From: Pipra filicauda
Lineage: Eukaryota; Chordata; Aves; Passeriformes; Pipridae
Reading direction: 5' to 3'
Assembly: GCF_003945595.2 (NCBI RefSeq)
Contig: NW_024104378.1
Span: forward strand, 930,489-994,488
Length of the DNA stretch: 64,000 bases
The stretch's first letter is position 1, and the number at the start of each line of letters is the position of its first letter. A program made the translations under genes and the position numbers. Under the pieces are notes generated by a model that was not told where the DNA came from, did no database searches, and saw nothing but the letters and a program-made list of their open reading frames with translations. Positions 10,932 to 23,300 of the stretch are shown in pieces.

Positions 10932-13900
10932 AATGATGAATTTTGAGTGGCATGTTACAACTGAAACTTCTTAGCCCCCTTCCCTTAAGCTTCAATTGCC
11001 TGCTGAATCTGTTTCTAAACAAACAACAAAATATTGAAGTCTGTGTCAGGTCTCTTGGCAATTCATTCCCTGCAGTGATCTTTTAAAAAGTATTTCGCAC
11101 ATATTTTCTTAAACCGTTTCTCTCTTCCACCTGCTGTTTAGCTCCTTACTGCTCTGGAGCAGATGAGCTCCCCCATTCGTCTAAAAGACAGCTTGTGTGG
11201 GATTTTATCCAGGAATCCAAAGCCCCCTGTTGCTGTATCAAGCAAATGCTTTTGGCCCCAGGTTATCACTTCCTCACCCAGTTTGCTTTAATCTTGTCAT
11301 ACTGAGGGTCAATGTGTGGTCCAGGAAGCAAATACCATTACCGACAACCATGGGCAGCACACATTCCATACAGCTGACAAGCACAGGTCTGAAACCAGTT
11401 ACTGTTGATGGGTGTCCTTTAAGTTTTGAACTTGAAGAAGTCAAGTCCAAGTGCTTAACTTTCGGGCAATCTGACTGGCCAACTTCAGTTTCACTTCTTT
11501 GTTTAAGCTTAGCTATTTGCTGAATATTAAAAATGAATGTTCTCTAAAGTTTTCTGCTAAATAGCGTAAGTTGAAGGTTAATATAAAGCCTTCTATTTAA
11601 ACTTCTGGAAAGGGCCCACAAAATGAACAGGGACTTGTGGGGAATAATTATAATGGAAAAATAATTCCTCGTTGGGTAAATATGAAGGATTAGCTATTGT
11701 AAGTTAGCCTTGACAACTGTATCCTTGAAAGAGATAAATATATAATGCCTTGAAAAGAGCAAAAGCAGACTTGCAGAGTAAATTAAATGCAATCAGCTGG
11801 TGAGAATCTGTCTATTACAGTTCACTGCCTGGTTTATTTAAAAATGGCATTTTTGAAGGTAAATAATAAAATAATCTCAGCCTTATAACTTATATTAGCC
11901 AACAACTGTAGGTTTATATTTTAAATTGTTGAAAATCTATACTAATATATTTTTGAATGGTAGAATATACAAGCTTCTGTTGCCATTAACCCTCCCTCCC
12001 CCTGTGAACCCCAAAACAGGAAAAACTGGCTCCATGCGATGACCTGTATGATCAGTGAAAGATCCATTTACATTTTAACTGCTAAAATAAAATCTATCTT
12101 TCCAGAATAACCCAGTCCTGGCCATGTTCCTTCAGGGCCCATCTCCAGATGCATGCTTTTCCCTGGCAGTTCTCCAGTTGACCACAGAATCTTTGTAAGC
12201 ATTTATGTGAAGTGAGAAATACTTGTTATTGCTAAAGAATGGATAAAGTTCTTATTTCTCTCAGAATTTTGAAAAGCTTGGTATTGTCAGTATTTCCCTT
12301 TTGTTCATCTACACTTTTATTTCATTGGAAAATAGATGTCAGCGGTGTCTTTCAGTGGACCAGAACAATCCAGGGGCCGTGATGACAGTATGATGGGCAA
12401 TGCTAATGCTGCTGTCTCCAGCAGAGCAGAACGGTGTAAAGCAGGTGGTGGTTTCGTCTGCCCAGCAGATGTAAAGTCTGTAAACTGAAGGAAATTCCAC
12501 AGCTTCTCAGATAATAATGTACAATTACTGCCGAATGTGAATGTGGCAGTTTTAGAGTAATTATAATCCTCAACGATGAAGCTACAAATTAAAGAAACTT
12601 AACCTGAAGTAGAGAATACAAATGGAAGCAGAAGTTTGACCTAAGCTCCTGCTGGTTTGCTGTGCAGGTCGCTTCCTATGTTCCTATTCCTATGGGATGC
12701 TGTGCTGTCTTCATGAAATAGTATAATTTCTCTTTAAAAACATGCAAGATAAGTGACTAAAAATCACAAGCAGGAAAGCTGAAAATAAACTAAGCAAGTG
12801 GCAAGAAAAGTGCATCTTAGGAAAATTAATTTACTCTGAATAGACTTGTATGGAGATCTGCTGGGTGAATGCACCTTGTTTTTTTTTAACAGAAAACATG
12901 GACTGACATGAAATAATACTTTGCAGAGGCTCTTAAAGAAATTCAAGCTGACTCTGGGCTTTTGCCAAGCTCTCTGAGAAAGGTCAACATACTGAAGTCA
13001 AACTGCAGCATTTCACCTGCTTGAGAGGTCAAGGGAAGTGTTGCCTGACACAACATCTGAGCAAAGATTCTGAAAGCTGTTTTCAGCTTTTGATTTCTAT
13101 ATATTGACTCACCTTCCAGATACCATCTTTTCCTTAACAGCATCCTTGGAGTTCTCGCTGACAATTTGTAAACACGATTCTCCTGAACGGAAGTGTTCCA
13201 TGTGCTCTTGCTTACTGAATGTGCTCAAATGTGCCTGCGTGGGGCTAGTACAAATGAACGTACAAGGCAACGGTAACTTTTTGGAAGAGCTCAAAAGCAG
13301 GCACCTCTCCCTGAGCAGGTATCTTTCATATTTGCCACTTAGAAGCCCTTTCATCAGTAGGACTTCCCAGAAGTCATTTTATTTTGGCTATTGAACTGGT
13401 ATTCCCCATAACCAGTAGTGTCCTATTAACACGGCCTTGAGTTTCATAAGACTGAGTAACTACAGAGCTGCTGGAAGGCACTCAAGTGGTTCGAAAGCTT
13501 GTGACTTGCAGTATAACTGAAGGCATTATTCATGTGAGGTTCGGCTTTAAATCGTTCTCACTAGCAATAAACTACATTCCAGACCTCTGTTTTCAATGTC
13601 TTACCCTTGTACACTACTGATGTTAAGGTGGGATCTTGTTACATTCCCTACCCTATTCCTTTTCTTTACAACCAATTATAAAGCTTTGAGAGGTGTTTAT
13701 ACGGTTTTAGCGTCTCAGTCACTGAACGATTTAGTTCAGTCATCATCTAAATATAGAGCATTTAATCAGATGCAGCAGTTTCTGTCCGCTTGGCTCTGGG
13801 AGCCCCTTGCCGTCCAGAACCCAAGTATTTATAACTAGGTAAGCTTTCCGTCATCAGAGATCTCCTATTTACAGGGCTTGGCACGCTATGTTAGACGGAG

Positions 13901-14083
13901 AGCTCCAAATGCCACCGGGGGGGCTGCTGGCAAGATCTCCCGCGGATCCGACACGGGAGCTCGCTGCTCCTGCGCTCCCCCTGTCCCCGCAGAGGAGCGG
14001 GGCTCGGCCCGCCGCGGGGCAGCGGCTCCGCCGTCGCGCCGCTCTCGCCGCCCCCACAGCCGCGCCGGGGCGGCCGCGCGCGC

Positions 14084-14100
14084 TGACGTGTGCCCGTCAC
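14084..14100 (+). promoter_or_regulatory. CRE-like inverted half-sites and YY1-like motif
   Basis: TGACGTG (14084-14090) and CGTCAC (14095-14100) are inverted CREB/ATF half-sites. GCCGCCATC follows directly, and a second GCCGCCATGG spans the start codon. They lie 70-90 nt upstream of the SNX14 ATG. Binding is inferred from motif only. Confidence 0.4.
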
Positions 14101-14170
14101 GCCGCCGCCATCACAGGGCGCCGGCAGCGGAAGCGGCCCCGCCTGCCCGGCCCGTGCGGGCACGGCCGCC

Positions 14171-14310
14171 ATGGGCTGGCTGGGGGCGGCCGGGCGGCGG
14201 CTGCGGCGGCGGCTGCGGGGCGCCGAGGTGGTGCGGGAGACCTGCCGGCAGTACCCGCTCTCCTGCTGCCTCCTCCTGGGGCTGGGCGCCGCCACCCTCC
14301 TCCTCAACCG
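14171..14310 (+). CDS. SNX14: SNX14 exon 1 (aa 1-47, N-terminus and first membrane helix)
   Basis: The start GCCGCCATGG has G at -3 and +4. The peptide has an Arg-rich N-terminal stretch, then a Leu/Cys-rich hydrophobic run ending LLLN, the first membrane segment. The donor is CCG|GTAACC at 14311. The last codon (Arg) is split. The 5' part of the exon, upstream of the ATG, is untranslated and its start is unknown. Confidence 0.93.
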
Positions 14311-17300
14311 GTAACCGGGTGGGCGCGGCGGGGGAGCCGGGCCCGGCGCGGCGCTGCCCCTCGTGCAGTAATGTTTCCTTCCTGTGTGTTTGTAAGGTAT
14401 CTTCACGTCTTAATGATCTTCTGGTCGTTCGTGGCTGGTGTCGTCACCTTCTACTGTTCCTTAGGACCGGATTCCCTCTTGCCCAATATTCTGTTCACAA
14501 TAAAATATAAACCCAAGGTAAATATGTCTAAGCAGCCGTTAAAGATAAGGATTTATATTGGGTAGCAATTCTTGTCTAATTCTAGCTGCGTTCAGAAATA
14601 ATATACATCAGTACAGCTTATATCCTCCTCCTGATAGGTGTTTTATAGAAAATAGGTGATGATTAAGACTTTAGATTCTTCACACATTTTTGCATAGCCC
14701 CATCAAATCTAGGTATGGCTGCAAAACCAGTTGTTGGGAGTGTTTATATATGTTGTTTAGTACTTTGCTTATTTTACGTTTTGAGTAATTGTAAATAAAT
14801 ACATTTTGAGCATTTGAGTAGCAGACAGTGGAGAAATTATGTAGTTGTTTGCTCTTTTCCTGGGGCTTTTTGTTTTCTAAAGAAGCCTTTGGCGAGCCAG
14901 TGCTGCATTTCAAAGAGAAAAACATTCCCAAACCAAACTGCTGTTTTATAGCTTAAAATGGTTTTGCATAGAATTTCATAGGGCTAAAAAGTTATGGTTG
15001 CAGTGGTTCAAGGCTATGAGTAAGGCAAGTTTTGCAGAAAACCCAGCTGGTCTGTTTATTAGACTGACTAATGTATGGAGAGATGAGGTATGAAAGGATA
15101 TCTGCTTCCTCACACTTTGTTTCAGTGGAAGCAATTTTTCTGTTTGGTTCAGTTTTTTCTCTTCCTGTGCCTTGTTATCTTGTTTTCCCGCTGGGAGAAC
15201 AACATTGTTTTATTCAGTTCTCTGTAGTAATATACTCTAAAAGGAAATTCACAAATGTGTTGATATATTAATAGAGTTATCATTTTGAAGAATGTAAACA
15301 TGTCCAAGTATCTTCTCTTAGCAGTTGGAATTGCCGGAGCTGTTTCCCCACGGTCACAGTTGTGCTGTATGTGGCAAGGTCAAATGCAAGAGGCACAGGT
15401 AAATTAAATCTGTGGCACCGGTAAGCTTAGTATTGCTGGCATTTTATACATCTTGGTAGGAAACTTTCAATTACTTATTGTTGCTTAAGCTTTTCCATGC
15501 TCTCCTGTAGACCTACGTTGCTTCTGGAAAACTATCAGCCATGGCTGGATCTGAAAGTGCCTTCCAAGGTTGATGCGTCACTCTCAGAGGTAATTGGTGC
15601 ATCATTTCTTTAGTACCTTACAGTTCTGTGGGTTTTTATTATATGTCTTTTAGACCTTTTAGTTCTGGTTCAGTAGATAGCTCAGATGTACACTTCCCAG
15701 GTATTTTAACTTCTTCCTGTGAAAGTCAAATCGAAAGGATATGTGCCAGGAGCAGAGAGGTGAGGTGGCCTGCTTGTTAACAAGGATGTGACTGCTTGTG
15801 CGGTAGTGCACCTAGAGCATAGAAGAAATGTCTGTTTAAATTTAGAAGAATATTGATAAGAACAGTTATAATTGAACACGTATGATTCTTGAAAAGTTGA
15901 GAATTTTGCTCTGCTTGGTTTGTTGGAGTAGATGGTAAGAGATGATTTGCTCCAGCTACAAAATTTCTGTAATGAAGATGATGATTTGAGGTAGGGAGAC
16001 TAAAAGAAAGGTGGAAAGAGGCTGTTTACAAGAGCGTGTAGTGAGAAGACAAGGAGGAGTGGATTAAAACTGAAAGAGGACAGGTTTAGATTAGATATTA
16101 GGAAGAAATTCTTTACTGTGAGGGTGGTGAGGCACTGGAACAGGCTGCCCTCAGAAGCTGGAGATGCCCCATCCCTGGAGGTGTTTTAAGGCCCGGATGG
16201 GTGGAGCTCTTAACAACCTCGCGTAGCGGTGGGCAGGTGTTCCTGCCCATGACAGGGAGGTTGGAACTAGATGATCTTTAGGGTCCCTTTCAGACCAGAC
16301 CATTCTGTGATTCTGTCCATTTATTCAAAATGATTAGGCAAAGCAGTAACAAAATCTGTCTAAAAAAAGAAATTAGTGGATTTACTCAAGGAAGAACAGC
16401 ATAGGTATATTTTTAATAAGACTGTAAATCAGGAATTTTATTTTGTTCTAATCTCTTAAAAAGAAGCTATCTGAAAGAGCAGTTTTTCTTTGGGCGTGTG
16501 TTTGGGGGCTTTTTCCCCTTGATTAGTAATTGATGGACTATACTGGCAGCTAAACAAGTAAGCTTTAGTTGTTTTTTGAAGCTAGGAAAATACACAAGCA
16601 CTTATTGTCCCTTAATATCCATTTATTTAGAATTCCAGCTTTGGAGTTCTGTGGCAGGAGGATGAACATTTAGCACGCTAGAAGCAATAAGATTTTTGCA
16701 TGTCAGTCCTTGCAATTAACAACATGGTTTTTGGAGTCAAAGCTATATGTGCTTGTGATATAAGCTGTCACTTTAGTTCAGCTCTGCCTGGTGGAGTCTC
16801 AGGCACGGACCACTGCAGAAATAGAAGAAGAATAAAAACCTTGAAGGAAGGGAGGATGGACAGTTGAGGAATGCTTTTAAAAAAGAACATATAGCAACTT
16901 GCTGACTTCCTTTAGTTTAATGAAGTGACTTCCTCTGCCATTTCAGAAGTGACCATTTATTCTTTTAAGTGACTTAATCTATTACTTTTTTAAAATAAGT
17001 TTAAGTGTATTAAAATGACAGTATTGCTGAATACCATTTCAATAGGCTCTTACTTGAATAATGAAATATAAAGTAAACAGTTCTGTGCATGTAACATTTT
17101 TAGAATTTTGGGTACCAAATAGATGTGACAGTGTACCAAAGGATGTGGTAAAATGCTGAATAACTGGAAATTTTCCTCTTTAGCTTAAATGGGAATTTAA
17201 TGCTAAAGAGGTTCTTTGTAGTATCTTATTCATAAAGGATATGAGTAGATAACCGTACTTGTCATCTAAGACTGATCTTTAAAATGTATTGCTACACCTT

Positions 17301-20300
17301 GGCATTTTGTATTTGATTGCTGTTGCTGTAATTCTGCCTTTACCAAAGCAGTGAGCTTTTCTTTATTGTTACTTCATACTTAGGTGGCATGTCCCAGACC
17401 CTGCTTTATTAGCACTTTTTATTTATTAGCCCTTTTTATTTAGCACTGTAGACGTGGTTTTTGTGTATCTATGCTGTGTTTCTCATCCCTTTATCTTTGT
17501 GTGCTTAACTAGAGGGAAGTACCAGACCAGAGTTCTGTGCCTTCCCCAGGGCAGAGAACCAGGATAATCCTCTTCAATGTACCATAAAAAGCAGTCTGAG
17601 CCACCATTATCAGCTGTGTATGGCAGATACTGTTTGGAATGAGAAATCTCATTGCATTGTTCCTCACTGCAGCTCTTCTCTACTGGTTAAAAGGATAGCA
17701 AGGGTTCTGCCCACACTGTATTCCTCTTGGCCGTCTGCTCCGAGGATGCAGTATGCAGTGCTGACCTGGAATTAGATAGCCTGCTTCAGGTTGGAAGGAG
17801 AGACTGCTCTTATTTTCTTTTGTGGGTTAGTCATACATTAGAGAGAAGCTGATACAGCGTGAACTGAATTAGGATTAATTAGATTCTGAAGGAGTGCCCA
17901 CTGCAGCCTGCTTTTAAAAAGCAGATTCTTCAAATACTTGGAATAATTCTGGGATTTTTTTATTATGTATTAGTTTTTCTAGTTCTTCTTTTGTAGGTTG
18001 AAGAATTTAGGCAATATTCTCATTTCCAAATGTTTCTAATTTGAACCAGTTGTATAACCTTTAAGCTTGTATTTTGAAGTGCTTTCAGAATAACTTAGTA
18101 CACACTCAAATCAGAAGAAATCCAGGTTTTTCTCACAAGTATGGATTTTTTTCTCCTTTGAATTTTGATGGCAGTTTGTCGCACTTTGCAAATTCTTAAT
18201 CTTTTGCAACCTTTAGGCTATCTAGCTGCTGTACGTGGTTTAGAAGAATAAGAAAAACCTGTGCTTAGATGTTCCTCCTCCGCAGTTGAACTCTAAACTG
18301 TCTCAACCATGCATCTACCAATATTGTATAGCATGGGCTGTACCCTGCACAAAAATAATGCAATGACCTAAGTGTAATTTTGTTTCCAGTTTCTAATCCA
18401 TTTTGCGTTATGTTAGTTTCTTCAATGTTTTCTTTCTTTTTGAATAAGGACATGATCTCTGTTGGTCAGTTTTATGTTTTGTATAGTCCAGGTGCTGCAG
18501 ATTGCATAGAGGAGAATTTAATTCTGTTGTTCTGTTAATGAAGTCATCTTTTTTCCTTACAATCTTATTGTTGCTGTGTGAGGGATGTTTGTAGTAAAAT
18601 CTGTGGAAAGTTGCTCAGCTACTCTTGATTGGCATCATGAAATAAATGCCCTACTGGGTCAAGGTGCTGCTGTCTTTTATTTCACAATTTTTATTTTTTT
18701 TTTTTTTTTTATATTCTTAGCTTGTCAGGTTCTTGACTCGATTATGGGACTAGAATTTTTTTTTCTTTTCTAAAAGATAGAAATGGACAAATGCAAGACA
18801 AGAAATCAGTTACTGTCTGAACGTGCTCTTTGCCATTCCTGACCTCTTGTAGCAGCACAATGGGCTGCATACTTTCTTGTTGGGAATGGCTTGTTCTACT
18901 ATCAGGAAGTGGTCTCAGCTATCTAGTTGGACTGCCTTTTAAGGATTTATAATTGTCATTGTGGTTTATTGCTCCTTCCCACTCTAATTTGGCCTGGTAG
19001 TTTTGACCTGCTACTGACTCAGTCATCACTCTGCTCTACAGTTCCGCCTCCTGATAGCTGGGGTCAGTTGTATGGCAGTCCCCAGAAAGCTTGTCTCAGC
19101 AGGAAAGACTGACTAGCTTGCAATGTTGCAGGGCATTCTAGAAAATAATTTCTCTTTTTTTACTGCAGCTGCTGCGTATATTGTTACCTGCTGCATTTGC
19201 TTTTACACTTGTTCTGTCTTTCCAGTTCAAAGCTGCCCACGCAAAGCAGAAACAGTAATTTTGTAAAATGCTTGAAAATAGGTTGGCTTTAAATGAAATG
19301 ACTCATCATTTATATTTAAAACTTGAGAGTAATAATTTACAGACAGGGAAATGGCTTATCATTAGCTGTCATTCTTAGAGATGTCCCATCTACTTTATTG
19401 GCATGGTGTAGTATGAGCAATTGAGCTTGAATAATATTGTTGGTGTTGCTAGAATTGAAGTGGGTGCACGTGTCCTGCTTTCCCAATGCTTTATGAAAGT
19501 GCACTGGATAACGTGACAGGTTTTTTTCTGTCTTACAGAATCGCACTGATAGCGTCTGGAATGCTCAAGGGAAAACAGTATGGACTACATGCCTTGAAAT
19601 CCAGTTAGTGGCAGTCAGTGGCTTATTATTCCTTGAGTGCTTGTATTTTGCAGTCAGGGTGATTTCACTCCGTAACTCTCTTTTAACTTCTGTACAGCAC
19701 CTTGGTGCAATGGAACATTATACATAACTGCTTCTGCCATGCCATGTGTTTAGTAAATGTGCAAAGAGGGGCTGCTTTCTGTGTGTCCACACATTTTTTT
19801 TAAGACCATATAGATAGCGTGAGTTCTAATAGAACGTGTCTTGCCTTCTGATATCATGACCGGGGATAGGTGGACTCCAAGTGCATTTTGAGTTAGTTGT
19901 CTATTTCTGTGCATGCTGTCTCTGGGTCTTTCTCTAGTGGGATTATCTGCATGGCCTTGTCCTTGTGAAAGCAGTACCATAAAACCTGCCCTTACAGTGT
20001 GGATGTGGAAGAGAAACACTGGCAAGTCTGTAAAATGGTTCAGCTAGAACTCAGTTACTACAAACATCTCCTCTCTCAAGGAGACTTTGTCCAGAGTGGG
20101 AAGGGTCGTGAGCTTGTTTTATTTTTCTTGCTTATTTAATAACCATGGGAAGATGAATCTCAACCACGTGTGTTTTGCATAGCTGGCACTAAGGATGAGA
20201 TCTCTCACTGTTGGGAACAATTCTGCTAGTGGCTTCAGAGGCCTCTGAACTGCAGGGGAAGAGAGGGCCAGTAAGTTATGTTGGAAGCTGATGAACTGAA

Positions 20301-23300
20301 ATTGCAATGACACATGCGTGTAAAGCTTGATGGACAGGCTTTCAGTTCCAAAGCAGTGGTCGTGGATGAAGAAAGCTGTTTCAAGATGAGTGCACTGTAT
20401 TCCATTAGAGTACAGTCTTGTGCTTGAGGGCTGTTCAAGTGCACTTTCTGCTCCAAACAGAAGATGCTCTGCTGCTGTTGCTCCTGAGGGGGAGGCACAG
20501 AGCAAAAGTGGAGGAAGAAAGAAAAGGGCTCCTTTAATACATACATGCATAGTATGGATTTTTTTGCAGGCCTTTGCATTTGTAGGGTACATTTTTTAAA
20601 GAGTCTGCATTTTGAGCCCTGAAAGAGGTTTATTTTGTTAGAAACTCTGCATGAACAAAAATATTATTGCAATACCTGCGAGACTGAGATTTGTGTGGAG
20701 TAAATTGGTGGCTGATGTACTGGCAGTGCTATGGAAAGCATCAGGGAAATTCATTTGAGTGGCCTAATGTGTTCTTAAGGCTAGTGGCCTGTGATTGCTG
20801 ACTGGAGCTGGATGTGATCTCCTTCCTGTTGTCTGAAGATTAACTTCCAAAGAAGGTTGTCATCTCCCCCCACCTTTCCACTCTGCTTTTAATGGAAATA
20901 TGAGATTGGGCAGGGGGAGGATGACACAGGACAACATGACACAACATTTCACTTAGCCATCTGTCATTAACACGTGATGGTATTACAGCTTCAAGATCTA
21001 TTACTGCCATAGCACATAATATAGGATAATATAGCATATAGGACGAAAGGCGTTGATGACTTTGTGTGGTCCACAACACAGATATCTGAAGTTATCCCAA
21101 GCTGGAAAACATTTCTCTAGAAAGAGGGAGGAACAATGAAATGGAACAACTGGAAAAAAGAGAGTGTCTTATCAAATTTGAGTAGGTGATATTCTTAATA
21201 GTGAAGACAGAAAAAGAGTATTCTTTCATGAGCTACTCAAGTCTGAAGAATTGAGAGTGATTATAAAGGCTGGGGTGTGCTTTTATAATCGTGAGAGAAG
21301 CAGAGTCATGTAGTGCCCTAAAGGTAGCATAAATTTAGAAAGTCTTGAATTTTTGCGGTGCATACTGTGTGAATGAGTGCAACAGCAGATCTTGTAAGAA
21401 CAGTAACACTTATTCTCATAAATGACACTTGTATATCAGCTTTTCTTTCAAACAGATTTTACATTTTTCTCTGTACACAGTGGCTTTGCAGAACCTTTCC
21501 TTCTATAGAATGTGGCACAGGAACCTCACATAGCAACACGTATATTCTGTCTTACTACCCTGATCAGCATTGTTACTGCTGGGGACAAACTGATCTCTAA
21601 AGCAGTGATTCAGATTAAGGGGTAGGTTGCAAGGGGAGAAGGTAGTGTGGGCGATATCTTGGGGTTATAGTGAAGGAGGGGAAATCTCAAGAAAATTTCA
21701 TCCTTCCCTCTGCTTCCTCATGTTTTTTTTTCCTTCGCACTGTCTAATGATTTTCCTTCCCTTGTAGAGTTTTCATTTTACTAATCATGGTGCAAGGACT
21801 GTAACCGGTACTTGAAGCTTGTGTGTAGATGTAAGGAGAGGTGTCAAAGCTGCAATCCTGTGAGCAGTACACCTGTACACCTGTACAGTACACCAGTACA
21901 CCTGGTGTATGTGGTGGTGGCAACCTGTTGGTTGAACAGGGACTGTCACCTCTTCTGCCCCTTTCTTCTGTCACATTGAAAACCAAGCTGAACCAGGGCA
22001 TGCCTGTGACGTGATTGCAATAATTGTGATTCTTCCTGATAAACCCAGGTTTTTCTGTCATGGAAAAGGCAACCACAGGCTTGACCTGTGTTGAACAGGT
22101 TTGATGGAAAGGTTGGAAAAGATTTATCTACAGAGATCCATGTAGGTGGGATATACAGGGTCTAGGAACAGGATGGAGGGAAACCATGAGGATGCATGTA
22201 GGATAAGGAAAACCATGAGGATGCATGTAGGATAAGGACTTTGAAAAATGCTCTGATTAGGACTTCAGGTGATGACTGGATCATAAGACAGGCTTTGTCA
22301 AAAGCTGTGATACAGGATATGGAGAAAGGCAGATGACTTTCATAGGAATTGCTTTTTATGACCCTTCTTTTGCTTTCTTTGAGCAGTGAGCATACAGGAT
22401 TGACTTGTCCTACACTGAGGGTGGGAGAGAGCTGAAAAAGGTAGAGGTTTGGATGAAAAAGAGTGGAGATGTGTTAGTGTAGGATGGGTAACTGTGCCTG
22501 AGGGACACTCTATGCTACATCAGAAAAGAACGGGTACTGATCTGAAAAATTAGGGAAGGGCTGTTTGAGGTAAGATTACGTGTTTCATAGCATTTGCCTG
22601 ACGGCAGCCATGGCACTGTGCTTCATGTTACTGATAGTACTAGTGGTAGATGTTTCTTCTTGATATCTGATGAAACCATCACTTTGTTGCTATTTGCCCA
22701 AAGTTCTGATTATGATGCAAAGTAGTTGATTTCACAATAAAATCGCAACTTACACATTTATATGTTAAAGTTTTATGATGTATGAATTACACTCTGTGAG
22801 TTTTGGAAGGTGTTTGTGGTTTTAACTCTTCTAACAGGGATTTGTAGTAAACTGTTCATTTTGAACCATGGTTGTCTTTGTTCTGCACAGGTGCTTGAGT
22901 TGGTGCTGGAAAACTTTATTTATCCATGGTACAGGTAGGAGCTTTACCTAAAACTTACTATTTTTTAATATGATAAATATTTGTCAGCCTTTTTAAGAAA
23001 TAGTCACCTGAAAATAAATATTCCCGTTCTTTAGTGAAATATAAAGCATACTTGTGAGTGCTACAGTTTCATCATTTTTTTGTCTCTTAGCAGAGTAGAA
23101 CAGATCTTTTAACAATTTAGGTATGTTAGAAGTGCATCTAAAATTTGTATTTCATTCTAAAAACCCTTTCGTAGTGTTTACTTTTACATGTTCATTTTCT
23201 AATAACTCTCACTTGGAAGCAAGTATGGATTGATTAAAATCTCTGTAAAAACTCAAACCCTTCCCCCCCCCTCTGAAATTTACTTCCAGATTAGAAGCAT

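Larger units (their letters stand above)
2401..13849. other. SYNCRIP-SNX14 intergenic region
   Basis: AT-rich spacer between the tandem genes. Short open frames up to about 108 codons occur on both strands, but none shows recognisable protein sequence or splice structure. Local features are an 11-bp tandem duplication (9103-9124), a G-rich purine tract near 10.9 kb and scattered homopolymer runs. No clear interspersed repeat or RNA gene was recognised. Part of the first kilobases may be an extended SYNCRIP 3' UTR. Confidence 0.6.
13850..14340 (+). promoter_or_regulatory. SNX14: CpG-island promoter of SNX14
   Basis: Composition changes abruptly from AT-rich to strongly GC-rich with many CpG dinucleotides, covering the SNX14 first exon. 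No TATA box is visible near the start; GC boxes, a CRE-like inverted pair and two GCCGCCAT (YY1-like) matches are present. This fits a broadly expressed, TATA-less promoter. Long open frames here on both strands are composition artefacts. The exact transcription start cannot be read. Confidence 0.8.
15590..22890 (+). other. SNX14 intron 4 (7.3 kb)
   Basis: Holds a CR1 fragment (16.0-16.3 kb), a T-run near 18.7 kb, a GTACACC-rich repeat near 21.9 kb and a 29-bp tandem duplication at 22.2 kb. A 157-codon anonymous open frame lies on the - strand at 20.1-20.6 kb, overlapped by another in a second frame. Otherwise featureless. Confidence 0.85.

Noticed and set aside
13878..14565. Long overlapping open frames of 171-225 codons on both strands at the CpG island
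   Set aside because: High GC lowers stop frequency; frames overlap the promoter, exon 1 and intron 1 and show only Ala/Arg/Gly/Pro composition. The part that looks like protein belongs to SNX14 exon 2.
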